DNA from: Synechococcus sp. HJ21-Hayes
GTDB taxonomy: Bacteria > Cyanobacteriota > Cyanobacteriia > PCC-6307 > Cyanobiaceae
Length of the DNA stretch: 64,000 nt
Direction: 5' to 3'
Assembly (NCBI RefSeq): GCF_024345835.1
Contig: NZ_JAGQBW010000001.1
Span: 248,001-312,000, forward strand
Positions 16,460 to 25,541 of the stretch are shown one piece after another; position 1 is the first letter of the stretch; the number at the start of each line of letters is the position of its first letter. Under the pieces are notes generated by a model. The model was not told where the DNA came from. It saw nothing but the letters and a program-made list of their open reading frames with translations, and searched no databases. The position numbers and the translations under genes are program-made.

Positions 16460-17222
16460 GGGCGGCCTCCATCAGCGCCTCGTCCGCCTCCAGGTTGCTG
16501 GTCACGCTGCGTACGTCGTCCAGGTCCTCGAGCACATCGAGCATCCGCAGGCAGGCCCGCAGGGTGTCCCCGTCGGTCACCGGGCAGGGGGTTTGGGCGA
16601 TCCAGCGGTGCTCCCAGCTGGTCACGGGCCAGCCCAGGCCCCGCAGGCCATCCTGCAGGGCTTCCAGAGCTTCGAAAGAGCCGAGCACCTCAGCCTCCTC
16701 AGCATCGAGCTCGTAGCCCAGGGGTACGGGGCCGCCGCTGGCCTCCAGGGTCAGGAGGCCCTCGAGCAGGGCCTCCTCCGAGAGGTTCACTGGCTCCAGC
16801 CGCACCACGCTGCGGTGTTCGAACAGATAGCCCACGCAGCCGGTTTCGCCGAGGTTGCCGCCGTTTTTGCTGAAGGCCAGCCGGATCTCGGCGGCGGCGC
16901 GGTTGCGGTTATCGGTGAGGGATTCGATCAGCACGGCCACTCCGCCCGGCCCGTAGCCCTCGTAGCGCACTTCCTCGAACTGGTCGCTGCCGCCCCCTTG
17001 GCCGGAGCCCTTGGCGATGGCCCGCTCGATGTTGGCGCTCGGCACCCGCGCCGCCTTGGCCTTTTCAATCGCGGTGCGCAGCTGGAAGTTGGCGGCGGGA
17101 TCTGCGCCGCCGCGGGCGGCCACGCTGATCTCACGCCCCAAGCGGGTGAACACAGCGCCGCGCTTGGCATCCACCACCGCCTTGGTTCGCTTGATCTGGG
17201 CCCATCTGCTGTGGCCGGCCAT
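16452..17222 (-). CDS. yebC: YebC/PmpR family transcription/translation factor
   Basis: A 256-residue member of the YebC (TACO1) family: DNA-binding regulators in some bacteria and, as shown more recently, ribosome-associated factors aiding translation of poly-proline stretches. The start [19 protein letters not shown] and the [45 protein letters not shown] segments are diagnostic. Length is normal (~250). It ends convergent to nagB and follows truB on the same strand after 27 bp, so may be co-transcribed with it. Confidence 0.93.
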   Translation of the reverse strand: MAGHSRWAQIKRTKAVVDAKRGAVFTRLGREISVAARGGADPAANFQLRTAIEKAKAARVPSANIERAIAKGSGQGGGSDQFEEVRYEGYGPGGVAVLIESLTDNRNRAAAEIRLAFSKNGGNLGETGCVGYLFEHRSVVRLEPVNLSEEALLEGLLTLEASGGPVPLGYELDAEEAEVLGSFEALEALQDGLRGLGWPVTSWEHRWIAQTPCPVTDGDTLRACLRMLDVLEDLDDVRSVTSNLEADEALMEAALS

Positions 17223-17249
17223 GGGAGGTTCGCAAGTCTCGTCGGAAGG

Positions 17250-18167
17250 TCAGCCCGCTGCTTGCAACACCATGCGGGGCTGCAGCTGGTTGCCTGCCAG
17301 GGCCCGGGCCATGCCCGCCAGGTTGCCATCCGGCCCTACCACCACCACCGCCGTGTCCAGCTCCAGCTGCAGGGCCGTGGCTTGGGCCTGGCCGCAGCGC
17401 CAGCCCGCCAGATCCGTCTCCACCAGCCGGTGGCGCGGCAGCGCGGCCAGGGCCTCGAGGGGGTCCACCAGTGGTGGTGGCGGTGCCTGCTCCAGCTGCT
17501 CAAGGCCCACGGCCTGCTCCAGGCCGAACCCCAGGGCCCCGGTACGCCGCAGATGGGCTAGACAGCCGCCGCAGCCGAGGCTTTCCCCCAGGTCGCGGGC
17601 GAGGGAGCGGATGTAGGTACCGGCCGAGCAGGCCACCTCCAGCTCCAGTTGGCCGCTGCTGGGATCCCAGCCCAGCAGCACCAGCCGCTCGATCGTCACC
17701 GGCCGTGGGGGCAGCGCCAGTTGTTCCCCGCGCCGCACCCGGGCGTAGGCCCGTTCCCCGTCCACGTGCACGGCGGACACCTGGGGCGGCCGCTGCTGGA
17801 TGGCCCCGCGGAAGGGCTCGAGGGCCTGCTCCAGCGCAGCGGTGGTGAGGGCCGGAATGGCCCGATGCTCCCGCACGTCACCGGCCAGATCGTCGGTGCT
17901 GGTGATCACCCCCAGTTGCACCACGCCCCGGTAGGTCTTGCCGCCGTCCAGGTAGGGCAGCAATCGGGTCGCGGTGCCCACGGCGATCGGTAGCACGCCG
18001 GTCACGGCCGGATCCAGGGTGCCGCCGTGGCCCACCCGCTTGAGGCCATAGGCGCGGCGCACCTTGCTCACGCAGCCATGGGAGGTGAGGCCCGCGGGCT
18101 TGTCGAGCACCAGAAAGCCGCAGGGTTCGCCCGGGCCCTGTTCGCCCCCTGTGCCGCCGCCCGCCAT
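17250..18167 (-). CDS. truB: tRNA pseudouridine-55 synthase
   Basis: A 305-residue pseudouridine synthase that modifies U55 in the T-loop of tRNAs. Catalytic aspartate is D52 in RVGHGGTLDPAVTGVL; further motifs are GFLVLDKPAGLTSHGC, KTYRGVVQLG and the C-terminal AGTYIRSLARDLG. Starts at ATG 18167, inside a CCATGG whose plus-strand ATG is the start of the divergent transporter gene. There is no alternative Met close by before the conserved core. Length matches family. It continues into yebC. Confidence 0.95.
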   Translation of the reverse strand: MAGGGTGGEQGPGEPCGFLVLDKPAGLTSHGCVSKVRRAYGLKRVGHGGTLDPAVTGVLPIAVGTATRLLPYLDGGKTYRGVVQLGVITSTDDLAGDVREHRAIPALTTAALEQALEPFRGAIQQRPPQVSAVHVDGERAYARVRRGEQLALPPRPVTIERLVLLGWDPSSGQLELEVACSAGTYIRSLARDLGESLGCGGCLAHLRRTGALGFGLEQAVGLEQLEQAPPPPLVDPLEALAALPRHRLVETDLAGWRCGQAQATALQLELDTAVVVVGPDGNLAGMARALAGNQLQPRMVLQAAG

Positions 18168-19002
18168 GGCTGTGTTCGCCGCAGTGCCTGCGGGCACTGT
18201 TGCATCCACCCCGTTGGGCCTGGCAATCGCTGCCGGCCCCGCCAGCCTGGGACGGCTCTCCGCACCAGCTTGCTTGGGTTTGCAGCAGCGCCGCGATCTG
18301 GCCTTCCTGGTGTTGGCTGGCCTGTTCCTCGGAACCATGGGGATGCTCAACATCCTGGGCCTCACTCGGTTCCTGAACCTGGGCTCCATCGGCTCCTGGC
18401 CGGTGGTGGTGGCCGTGGGGGCCCTTCCCTACCCGGTGACTTTCCTCTGCACCGACCTGATCAGTGAGATCTGGGGGGAGGAGAAAGCCAGCCAGCTGGT
18501 GTGGGTGGGGCTGCTGCTTAATGGCTGGATCGTGCTGATCCTGTGGCTTGGGGGCGTGCTGCCGGGCTTGGCCGGTGCGCCCGAGGGCACCTTCTTTGAG
18601 GTGCGGCGGTTGGCTTTTGGCGCCGTGGGCGCCTCGATGGTGGCCTACCTGGCTGCCCAGTTCACCGATGTGCGGTTGTTTCATTTCTGGAAACGCCTCA
18701 CCGCTGGCCGGGCTCTATGGCTGCGCAACAACGGATCAACCCTGGTGAGTCAGTTGGTGGACACCAGTGCCGTGGTGTTGATCAGCCACTACGGCGCTCA
18801 CGTGCTGCCGGTGCGGCCAGGGGAGCCGGTGTTGCCGCAGTTGCTGAGCTTCATCGCCAGCGGCTACCTGTTCAAGGCGGCGGCGGCCCTAGCGGACACG
18901 CTGCCCTTCTATGCCCTCACCGCCTGGCTGCGCCGCTGGTTGGAGGTGCCGGGCGATGGCGCCGAGCTGGAGGCAAGTGCGGGGCCGGCCTCTCTGCCCT
19001 GA
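18166..19002 (+). CDS. Queuosine precursor transporter (YhhQ/VUT family)
   Basis: A 278-residue membrane protein of the YhhQ family, transporters that import queuosine precursors (preQ0/preQ1). Its ATG at 18166 overlaps the truB start on the other strand. About six membrane helices are visible, starting with LAFLVLAGLFLGTMGMLNIL, then WPVVVAVGALPYPVTFLCTDLISEI, which contains the family pattern PVTFLCTDLISEIWG. A long N-terminal 40-residue extension before the first helix is unusual; a downstream start is possible. Because queA (51131) is also here, the cell appears to make tRNA queuosine, and this protein could supply or retrieve precursor. Confidence 0.82.
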   Translation: MAVFAAVPAGTVASTPLGLAIAAGPASLGRLSAPACLGLQQRRDLAFLVLAGLFLGTMGMLNILGLTRFLNLGSIGSWPVVVAVGALPYPVTFLCTDLISEIWGEEKASQLVWVGLLLNGWIVLILWLGGVLPGLAGAPEGTFFEVRRLAFGAVGASMVAYLAAQFTDVRLFHFWKRLTAGRALWLRNNGSTLVSQLVDTSAVVLISHYGAHVLPVRPGEPVLPQLLSFIASGYLFKAAAALADTLPFYALTAWLRRWLEVPGDGAELEASAGPASLP

Positions 19003-19018
19003 GGCCTACGGTGCGGGA

Positions 19019-19768
19019 ATGACCACCCTTCCTGTGCTCGATCCCCAACGCTTTCTGGCGGATGGGTTCGACCTCTCGGCGCAGCTGGCCCGTTTCCTGG
19101 ATCTCAGCATCGAGGATCTGGCGGAGCGTCTGCCCACCAGCACCGACGATCTGGCTTCGATCCATCCCGGTGCCTTCGATCCGGACCAGGCTGGCGCCTT
19201 CTACGAGGAAACCGTGGGCACCGGCCACCTGCTGGAACTGGCGGCCTGGCACCTGGGCAGTGCTGATTACATCGCCGACACCCTGCGGCTGCAGGCCCGG
19301 TTTGCCAGAGGGCATGTGCTCGATTTCGGCGGCGGCATCGGCAGCCATGCCCTGGCGGCAGCAGCTCTGCCCCAGGTGGAAGCGGTGTGGTTTGTGGACC
19401 TCAACCCCCACAACCGTGCCTTCGTTACGGAGCGGGCCCAGCAGCTGGGGCTCTCGGACCGGCTGCGCTGCTTCCGCGACCTCGACGACCCCCAGCTGCC
19501 GGCTCAGTTCGACACGATCGTGTGCCTCGACGTGTTGGAACACCTGGCCGATCCCGCGGCCCAGCTCGGCCTGTTCGAGCGGCGCATGGGCAGCGAGGCG
19601 ATCGCGTTGCTCAACTGGTATTTCTTCAAGGGCTTCAACGGCGAATACCCCTTCCACTTCGATGCTCCCGAGCTGGTGGAGAGCTTCTTTCTCACCCTGC
19701 AGGCCCGCTTCCTCGAGGTGTTCCACCCCTTTCTGATCACCACCCGGGCCTATCGGCGCCTGAGCTGA
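19019..19768 (+). CDS. Class I SAM-dependent methyltransferase
   Basis: A 249-residue soluble methyltransferase with N-terminal all-helical extension of about 75 residues followed by a Rossmann core. SAM motif I is [16 protein letters not shown] (about residue 102), with motif Asp in the [10 protein letters not shown] turn and motif [15 protein letters not shown]. The N-terminal part ([17 protein letters not shown]) is not a known substrate domain. The ATG 19019 is 17 bp after the transporter stop, suggesting an operon. The substrate is unknown. Confidence 0.75.
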   Translation: MTTLPVLDPQRFLADGFDLSAQLARFLDLSIEDLAERLPTSTDDLASIHPGAFDPDQAGAFYEETVGTGHLLELAAWHLGSADYIADTLRLQARFARGHVLDFGGGIGSHALAAAALPQVEAVWFVDLNPHNRAFVTERAQQLGLSDRLRCFRDLDDPQLPAQFDTIVCLDVLEHLADPAAQLGLFERRMGSEAIALLNWYFFKGFNGEYPFHFDAPELVESFFLTLQARFLEVFHPFLITTRAYRRLS

Positions 19769-19777
19769 GGCCTCATC

Positions 19778-19805
19778 AAAAAAGCCGGCGGGGGTACCGC
19801 CGGCT
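19778..19805. terminator. Bidirectional terminator between methyltransferase gene and rpmA
   Basis: AGCCGGCGG / CCGCCGGCT give a 9-bp perfect stem with a 5-base loop (19783-19805). On the minus strand it is followed by a run of T (complement of A at 19778-19783), so it best ends the rplU-rpmA transcript; a weaker CTTGAAC follows on the plus side. Confidence 0.85.
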
Positions 19806-19828
19806 CTTGAACCTGTTGATGCGGCTGA

Positions 19829-20092
19829 TCAGCCGACGGCGATGTTGATGCGCTTGCGGGTGCGCAGGCCGCGCTTGATGGTGTCGAAGCTCACCACACC
19901 GTCGCTGAGGGCGAAGAGGGTGTCGTCGGAGCCGCGACCCACGTTCAGACCGGGCAGCACGGAGGTGCCGCGCTGGCGGATCAGGATCGAGCCGGCGCTG
20001 ACGCTCTCACCGCCGTAGCGCTTCACACCGAGGCGCTTGGAGTTGGAGTCGCGGCCGTTGCGGGTGGAGCCTGTGCCTTTCTTGTGGGCCAT
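19829..20092 (-). CDS. rpmA: 50S ribosomal protein L27
   Basis: An 87-residue L27, the large-subunit protein whose N-terminus reaches the peptidyl-transferase centre. Sequence [20 protein letters not shown] is typical, with [22 protein letters not shown] following; the C-terminus is [14 protein letters not shown]. No cleavable N-terminal extension of the Firmicutes type is present. It lies 39 bp downstream of rplU on the same strand, the classic rplU-rpmA operon. Confidence 0.97.
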   Translation of the reverse strand: MAHKKGTGSTRNGRDSNSKRLGVKRYGGESVSAGSILIRQRGTSVLPGLNVGRGSDDTLFALSDGVVSFDTIKRGLRTRKRINIAVG

Positions 20093-20131
20093 GGTTCAGA
20101 AGGAGAAGGGTGGGAAGGAATGCTGGGGAGA

Positions 20132-20485
20132 TCAGCCGAGGGCCTTGCCGCCCACCGTGATGGACTTCACCATCACGCGGGTGAGTTCCTGGCGATGACC
20201 GTTCTTGCGGCGGGTTTTCTTCTTGGGGCGCATCTTGTAGACGATCAGCTTGGGGCCGCGGCGATGGGCCATCACCTGCAGTTCCACGGTGGCGCCTTTC
20301 ACGTAGGGCTGGCCCACGTTGGCGGCCGAGCCGTCGTTAACCAGGAGCACGTTCTCCAGGGTCAGCGTGCTGTCAACGTCGGCGTTCAGACGATCGAAGT
20401 CGTAGTAGCGGTTGGGCTGAACCCAGAACTGCGTACCGGAGGCTTCAACGATCGCGTAGGGGCCGGTGGGGGTGGCTGTACTCAT
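20132..20485 (-). CDS. rplU: 50S ribosomal protein L21
   Basis: A 117-residue L21. Matches the cyanobacterial form, including [20 protein letters not shown], the central [22 protein letters not shown] and the C-terminal [15 protein letters not shown]. Starts at ATG 20485 with a 145-bp gap to kaiA, which runs the other way; the rplU and kaiA promoters must both lie there. Confidence 0.95.
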   Translation of the reverse strand: MSTATPTGPYAIVEASGTQFWVQPNRYYDFDRLNADVDSTLTLENVLLVNDGSAANVGQPYVKGATVELQVMAHRRGPKLIVYKMRPKKKTRRKNGHRQELTRVMVKSITVGGKALG

Positions 20486-20630
20486 GGAGGTCCGGGGCGT
20501 GGACAGGCTGACGAGGTGGCCTCGTCATTGCGGCCTGCCGCACGGCAATCGAAAGACAAACAAGGATCCTCGCCTTTCAAGGTCCTGGTCGTCAACACTG
20601 TGAGCACTGCCAGGGGCCTTCTCTCGGCGC

Positions 20631-21533
20631 ATGTCTCAGCCGGCTCTCACCATCGCCTCGTTGCTGTCAGACCCGCGCCTGGAGCGGGCCTGCCGACAGT
20701 GGCTTAAGGGCGGCCGATATCAGCTGGAAGATCTGGGCTCTCGGCTGGCTCCGCTGCAGGAGTTGGAGGAGCGGCGCGACACCTTTGATGTGGTTCTGGT
20801 GCAGCAGGGCGCCTATCCCCCCGAGATCTACGACGGACTGCGGCGCCAGGGCTTGATCCTGCCGGCCGTCGTTGTGGGTGAGGTGAGCGGCCGCATCGAG
20901 TACCACGAGGCCGAGGTGCATCTGCCCGAGGACCAGCTCGAGCAGATCACCTACAGCGTGGATGCCGCGGTGTCCCGCTTTCTGCGCCAGGGACCCCAGG
21001 CCAGCTCGGCTGGGGAGTCCGCCGCCAGCTCCGGGGGGGTGGCCACGCCGGAAAACTGGCGGCTGCCCAACCGCCTCAAAGGCCGGCTGGGTTACTTGGG
21101 CGTTTTTTACAAGCGCGATCCATCGCTGTTTCTGCGCAGCCTTCCCCAGGGGGAGCGCCAGGAGTTGCTGGCGTCACTGGAGCGCAGTTACCGCGATCTG
21201 CTGATCAGCTACTTCAAGGATCCGGCCGCTGCCAACCAGGCGATCGAGAGCTTTGTGCATTCCGCGTTCTTCAGTGATCTGCCGGTGAACAAGGTGGTGG
21301 AGATTCACGTGGATTTGATTGACGGTTTCTGGAAGCAACTCAAGCTGGAAGGGCACAAGAATGACTTTCTCCAGGACTACCGCCTGGCCCTGCTCGACGT
21401 GCTTGCCCATCTTTGCGAGATGTACCGCCGATCGGTTCCCCCCGATCTGCCGCTTTCAGGCCCGGGATCGGTGGCAGAGCCCAGCCAAGCCACCGCCGCT
21501 GCCAACCAGGACTACGCCCAGGAGGTGAATTAG
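20631..21533 (+). CDS. kaiA: Circadian clock protein KaiA
   Basis: A 300-residue KaiA, which binds the KaiC C-terminal tail and promotes its autophosphorylation. The N-terminal pseudo-receiver half (about residues 1-135) contains DVVLVQQGAYPPEIYDGLRR; a Ser/Gly/Ala-rich linker at about 125-140 separates it from the helical C-terminal KaiC-binding domain (GRLGYLGVFYKRDPSLFLR, then KVVEIHVDLIDGFWKQLKLEG). S. elongatus KaiA is 284 residues; the extra residues lie in the linker and C-terminal tail. KaiB follows with no gap. The intact full-length gene rules out the kaiA loss seen in Prochlorococcus. Confidence 0.95.
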   Translation: MSQPALTIASLLSDPRLERACRQWLKGGRYQLEDLGSRLAPLQELEERRDTFDVVLVQQGAYPPEIYDGLRRQGLILPAVVVGEVSGRIEYHEAEVHLPEDQLEQITYSVDAAVSRFLRQGPQASSAGESAASSGGVATPENWRLPNRLKGRLGYLGVFYKRDPSLFLRSLPQGERQELLASLERSYRDLLISYFKDPAAANQAIESFVHSAFFSDLPVNKVVEIHVDLIDGFWKQLKLEGHKNDFLQDYRLALLDVLAHLCEMYRRSVPPDLPLSGPGSVAEPSQATAAANQDYAQEVN

Positions 21534-21869
21534 ATGAGTCCGCGCAAGACCTACATCCTCAAGCTCTACGTGGCGGGGAATACCCCCAACTCCATGCGGG
21601 CGCTCAAGACGTTGCGCAACATCCTCGATACCGAGTTCCAGGGGGTGTATGCCCTGAAGGTGATCGATGTGCTCAAAAGCCCGCAGTTGGCCGAGGAGGA
21701 CAAGATCCTGGCCACACCCACCCTCGCCAAGATTCTGCCGCCGCCGGTGCGCCGCATCATCGGTGATCTCTCCGATCGCGAGCGCGTTCTGATCGGCCTG
21801 GATCTCCTCTACGAGGAGTTGAACGATGAAGGTTTCGCCACGGACATGGAGGCCGGCGAGTTGCCTTGA
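21534..21869 (+). CDS. kaiB: Circadian clock protein KaiB
   Basis: A 111-residue thioredoxin-like metamorphic protein that binds the KaiC N-terminal ring and sequesters KaiA in the night phase. Starts at ATG 21534, directly after the kaiA TAG. Sequence hallmarks: [48 protein letters not shown], and [21 protein letters not shown]. The acidic tail ([14 protein letters not shown]) is slightly longer than in S. elongatus, where KaiB has 102 residues. The key KaiB fold-switching region is intact. Confidence 0.97.
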   Translation: MSPRKTYILKLYVAGNTPNSMRALKTLRNILDTEFQGVYALKVIDVLKSPQLAEEDKILATPTLAKILPPPVRRIIGDLSDRERVLIGLDLLYEELNDEGFATDMEAGELP

Positions 21870-21933
21870 ACTCCTGCTGAATCCAGTTAGAAAACCACAT
21901 CTCGATTAACTTCCCCTCAGGACTATCCGATCC

Positions 21934-23478
21934 ATGCAGGACCCCAGCTCCCCATCCCATGCACTGATGTCCGTGCAGAAGCTCCCCACGGGGATTGAGG
22001 GCTTCGACGACATCTGCCAGGGCGGCTTGCCGATTGGACGCTCAACCCTGATCAGCGGCACCTCCGGCACCGGGAAAACGGTTTTCTCACTGAATTTTCT
22101 ATACAACGGCATTCGTCAGTTCGACGAGCCGGGCATCTTCGTGACCTTCGAGGAATCTCCCCTCGATATTCTGCGCAATGCCTCCAGTTTTGGCTGGAAC
22201 CTGCAGGAGATGGTTGAGCAGGATAAGCTCTTTATTCTCGACGCTTCGCCTGATCCCGAGGGGCAGGACGTGGCCGGTAGCTTTGATCTGTCTGGATTGA
22301 TTGAACGCATTAATTATGCTATTCGCAAATATAAGGCCCGACGAGTGGCGATCGATTCGATCACGGCTGTGTTTCAGCAATACGATGCTGTTTCTGTGGT
22401 GCGCCGCGAAATTTTCAGGTTGATTGCGCGTCTCAAGGAGATCGGTGTTACCACCTTGATGACCACGGAGCGCATCGATGAGTACGGCCCGATTGCTCGC
22501 TATGGCGTCGAGGAATTTGTGTCTGATAACGTGGTGATCCTACGCAATGTGCTGGAGGGCGAGCGCCGGCGGCGAACCTGCGAGATCCTCAAGTTGCGGG
22601 GTACTACGCATATGAAGGGGGAATTCCCCTTCACAATGGGCGCCCACGGCATCAGCATCTTCCCGCTGGGGGCGATGCGCCTCACCCAGCGCAGTTCCAA
22701 CGTGCGGGTGAGCTCCGGTGTGCCGCGGCTGGATGAGATGTGCGGTGGTGGCTTCTTCAAGGATTCGATCATCCTGGCCACTGGCGCCACCGGCACTGGT
22801 AAGACGCTGTTGGTGAGCAAGTTCGTGGAGAACGCCTGCGCCAACAAGGAGCGGGCGATCCTTTTCGCCTACGAGGAATCGCGCGCTCAGCTCCTGCGCA
22901 ATGCCACCAGCTGGGGCATTGATTTCGAGCAGATGGAGCGCGATGGCCTGCTCAAGATCATCTGCGCTTATCCCGAGTCCACGGGTTTGGAGGATCACCT
23001 GCAGATCATCAAGACTGAGATCAGCCAGTTCAAGCCATCTCGCATGGCGATCGACTCACTGAGCGCCCTGGCACGGGGGGTGAGCCACAACGCTTTCCGG
23101 CAGTTTGTGATCGGCGTGACTGGGTATGCCAAGCAGGAGGAGATCGCCGGCTTCTTCACGAACACCTCTGAGGAGTTCATGGGCAGCCATTCGATCACTG
23201 ACTCCCACATCTCTACCATCACCGACACCATCCTGCTGCTGCAGTATGTGGAGATCCGCGGCGAGATGGCCAGGGCCTTGAACGTGTTCAAGATGCGCGG
23301 ATCCTGGCACGACAAGGGCATTCGCGAGTTCGTGATCACGGGTAACGGCCCCGAGATCAAGGATTCCTTTTCCAACTTTGAGCGGATCATCAGCGGCGTG
23401 CCCCACCGCATCAACACCGACGAGCGCAGCGAGCTCTCGCGGATTGTTCAGGGCGTCACCAGCGACGACAAGCTCTGA
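21934..23478 (+). CDS. kaiC: Circadian clock ATPase/kinase KaiC
   Basis: A 514-residue double-RecA-domain hexameric ATPase, the core oscillator. Walker A motifs are GTSGTGKT (residues 42-49) in CI and GATGTGKT (about 284-291) in CII; the catalytic glutamates occur in VTFEESP and YEESRAQ. The phosphorylation pair is S427/T428 in SHISTITD (bases 23212-23217), equivalent to S431/T432 in S. elongatus with an offset of four. The C-terminal tail that KaiA binds is present (RINTDERSELSRIVQGV). Starts at ATG 21934, 64 bp after kaiB. The last 31 bases overlap the nblS-like gene on the opposite strand. Confidence 0.97.
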   Translation: MQDPSSPSHALMSVQKLPTGIEGFDDICQGGLPIGRSTLISGTSGTGKTVFSLNFLYNGIRQFDEPGIFVTFEESPLDILRNASSFGWNLQEMVEQDKLFILDASPDPEGQDVAGSFDLSGLIERINYAIRKYKARRVAIDSITAVFQQYDAVSVVRREIFRLIARLKEIGVTTLMTTERIDEYGPIARYGVEEFVSDNVVILRNVLEGERRRRTCEILKLRGTTHMKGEFPFTMGAHGISIFPLGAMRLTQRSSNVRVSSGVPRLDEMCGGGFFKDSIILATGATGTGKTLLVSKFVENACANKERAILFAYEESRAQLLRNATSWGIDFEQMERDGLLKIICAYPESTGLEDHLQIIKTEISQFKPSRMAIDSLSALARGVSHNAFRQFVIGVTGYAKQEEIAGFFTNTSEEFMGSHSITDSHISTITDTILLLQYVEIRGEMARALNVFKMRGSWHDKGIREFVITGNGPEIKDSFSNFERIISGVPHRINTDERSELSRIVQGVTSDDKL

Positions 23479-25490
23479 CGTTCAGCCTCTATGCGCAGTT
23501 CATCGGCGTCGGCCAGGTCGAGCGGTAGATCAAACCAGAAGGTGGTACCTACTCCCAGTTCGCTGGCCATGCGGATGCGCGTGCCGTGCTTCTCGAGGAT
23601 GCCCCGCACGATCGAGAGGCCCAGGCCTGTGCCCACCTCGGTGTGCACAGCGTTTTCCACTCGGTAGAAGCGCTCGAAGATGCGCTCCTGGTCTTCCCGG
23701 GAAATACCTGAGCCCGTATCGGCGATCTCCACCCGCAGCCGCGGCAGGGGCGCGGTGAGGTCGCAGGTGGGGTTGTCGCTGTTCGGTGCCATGGCGGGAT
23801 CGAGCTGGCAGGTGTCTGGCCATGGATAGGCCCGTAGTGCCAACTGTCCGCCACTGGCGGTGAACTTGAGGCCGTTGCCCACCAGGTTGTCGAACACCTG
23901 CAGCAGTAGATCCCAGTTGCCGCGCACCCGGGGCAGCTGCTCATCCACATCGAGATCCAGTTGCACCCCCTTGTCGTCGGCATTGAGCCGGTAGTTGCGC
24001 AGGGTTTGCTCCATGGCTGGCCGCAGTTCCATCGGCTCCAGGGTCCAGACGCGATCACTCTCCAATCGGGAGAGATCGAGCACATCATTCACGAGCCGGG
24101 TGAGGCGATCGGTTTCGGCGTTGGCGATGCCCAGAAATTCCTTCTTCTCCGCTTCGCTCAGCTGGTCGCCCAGGTCATGGAGGGTTTCGACATAGCTCTT
24201 GATGTTGAACAGTGGCGTGCGCAATTCGTGCGACACGTTGCTGATGAAACGGCTCTGGGCCGCGTTGAGTTCCACCTCACGGGTGAGGTCCTGCACCGTC
24301 ACGGCGATGCCCTTGAGGGATTCACCACTGGCATCCCGCACGGACTGCAGCACGATCCGCAGGGTCCGGGCCGGTTCGCCGAAACTGCAGCGCACATCAT
24401 TGCTGTCCTTGTCGCCGGCCAGCAGGCTCTCCAGGGGAGCTTGCAATTCCACCGCCAGCAGCTCCGGCAACTCCTCGCACAGCTCGCTGCCTTCCAGCTT
24501 GCGGCCCTCCCAGCGGAACAGCCGCCGTGCCGTGGGGTTCACCAGCACTACCCGGCCCTCGGCGTCCAGCAGCACGGCACCATCGGCCATGGTGGCAATC
24601 AGCGACTGCTGCTTCACCTGGGCAGCGGTGAGCTCCTCGATGTTGGCCTCGTTGTAGGCCTCCAGCTGGGAGGCCATGTCGTTGAAGCCCTCCAGCAATT
24701 CTCCCAGTTCCCCCCCCACGGGCAGGGCGATGCGGGCTTCGAAATTGCCGCCGGCGATTGAGCGCACCCCCCGCAGCAATTCCTTCACAGGCCGGGTGAT
24801 GGTGAGGGCGTTGAACACGGCCCCCAGGATCACTAGCACCCAGATGGAAATGAATACCGCCACGGTTACCTCGCGGCTGAGGGCGGCGCTGGCCAGGGCG
24901 GCTTCGTTGGGGTTGATGCCCAAGGCCAGTACCCCCAAGTAGCGGTCACCTGCCACTAGGGGCACGAACACATCGGTCACCTGGCCATCGGGGCTGAGGT
25001 GCTGGCGGATCAGCGGGCTCTGGGGCCGGCGGGCCAAATCGGCGGGCATCTCCAGGCGTCGGCTGAGCAGCAGCTCGCTGCTGCCGCTGGTGCCGCTGAT
25101 GGGGATGCCGAGGTAGATGATCCCCTCGGGATCCGCGAAGAAGATGTAGCGAAGGCTGCGGCTCGACTTCCAGAACCGCTCCGCCACCGCCGCCAGCTCC
25201 CGGTCGTTGCCCTCGGCCACCAGCGGCGTCACGTTGGCGGAGAGCAGGAGGCCCAGGTCGCGGGCGAAGCGGGTGTCGCTCATGCGCACGTCGGCCTGGA
25301 TGCCGTTGAGCGCAAAGAAGGTGATGCCCGTCATGACCAGGCTCACCACCAGGGTGGCAGCAGCCAGCAGCTTGGTTTGCAGGCTGAATTCAGCCCACCA
25401 GCGCTGCAGGTTCTGCCACCAGGAGAGTCCGCCCCGTGGCGTGGCCAGGGCGGCTGGCTCGGCAGAACTCGCGGGGCTGGCGCTGGTCAC
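23448..25490 (-). CDS. nblS: NblS/DspA-type sensor histidine kinase
   Basis: A 680-residue membrane-bound histidine kinase, likely the orthologue of NblS (Hik33/DspA/Ycf26), which controls photosynthesis- and stress-related genes (high light, cold, nutrient) via response regulators such as RpaB. Domains in order: short N-terminal segment, membrane helix about residues 38-62, extracytoplasmic sensor region, second helix about 210-232, HAMP, PAS (KQQSLIATMADGAVLLDAEG), HisKA with FISNVSHELRTPLFNIKS, and HATPase_c with DNLVGNGLKFTASGG and GTGLGLSIVRGILEKHG. The tail-to-tail position after kaiC is as expected for marine Synechococcus. Signal sensed is not known. Confidence 0.85.
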   Translation of the reverse strand: MTSASPASSAEPAALATPRGGLSWWQNLQRWWAEFSLQTKLLAAATLVVSLVMTGITFFALNGIQADVRMSDTRFARDLGLLLSANVTPLVAEGNDRELAAVAERFWKSSRSLRYIFFADPEGIIYLGIPISGTSGSSELLLSRRLEMPADLARRPQSPLIRQHLSPDGQVTDVFVPLVAGDRYLGVLALGINPNEAALASAALSREVTVAVFISIWVLVILGAVFNALTITRPVKELLRGVRSIAGGNFEARIALPVGGELGELLEGFNDMASQLEAYNEANIEELTAAQVKQQSLIATMADGAVLLDAEGRVVLVNPTARRLFRWEGRKLEGSELCEELPELLAVELQAPLESLLAGDKDSNDVRCSFGEPARTLRIVLQSVRDASGESLKGIAVTVQDLTREVELNAAQSRFISNVSHELRTPLFNIKSYVETLHDLGDQLSEAEKKEFLGIANAETDRLTRLVNDVLDLSRLESDRVWTLEPMELRPAMEQTLRNYRLNADDKGVQLDLDVDEQLPRVRGNWDLLLQVFDNLVGNGLKFTASGGQLALRAYPWPDTCQLDPAMAPNSDNPTCDLTAPLPRLRVEIADTGSGISREDQERIFERFYRVENAVHTEVGTGLGLSIVRGILEKHGTRIRMASELGVGTTFWFDLPLDLADADELRIEAERQSLSSLVTP

Positions 25491-25541
25491 GGCTGGGGGG
25501 TGCCCATGGCGTCGGAGCGGGCCGCAGCCTAGGAGCGCGGC

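Noticed and set aside
16425-17561. 378-residue plus-strand ORF opposite yebC and truB
   Set aside because: Leu/Ala/Gly/His-rich sequence complementary to two well-supported genes, with no recognised domain.
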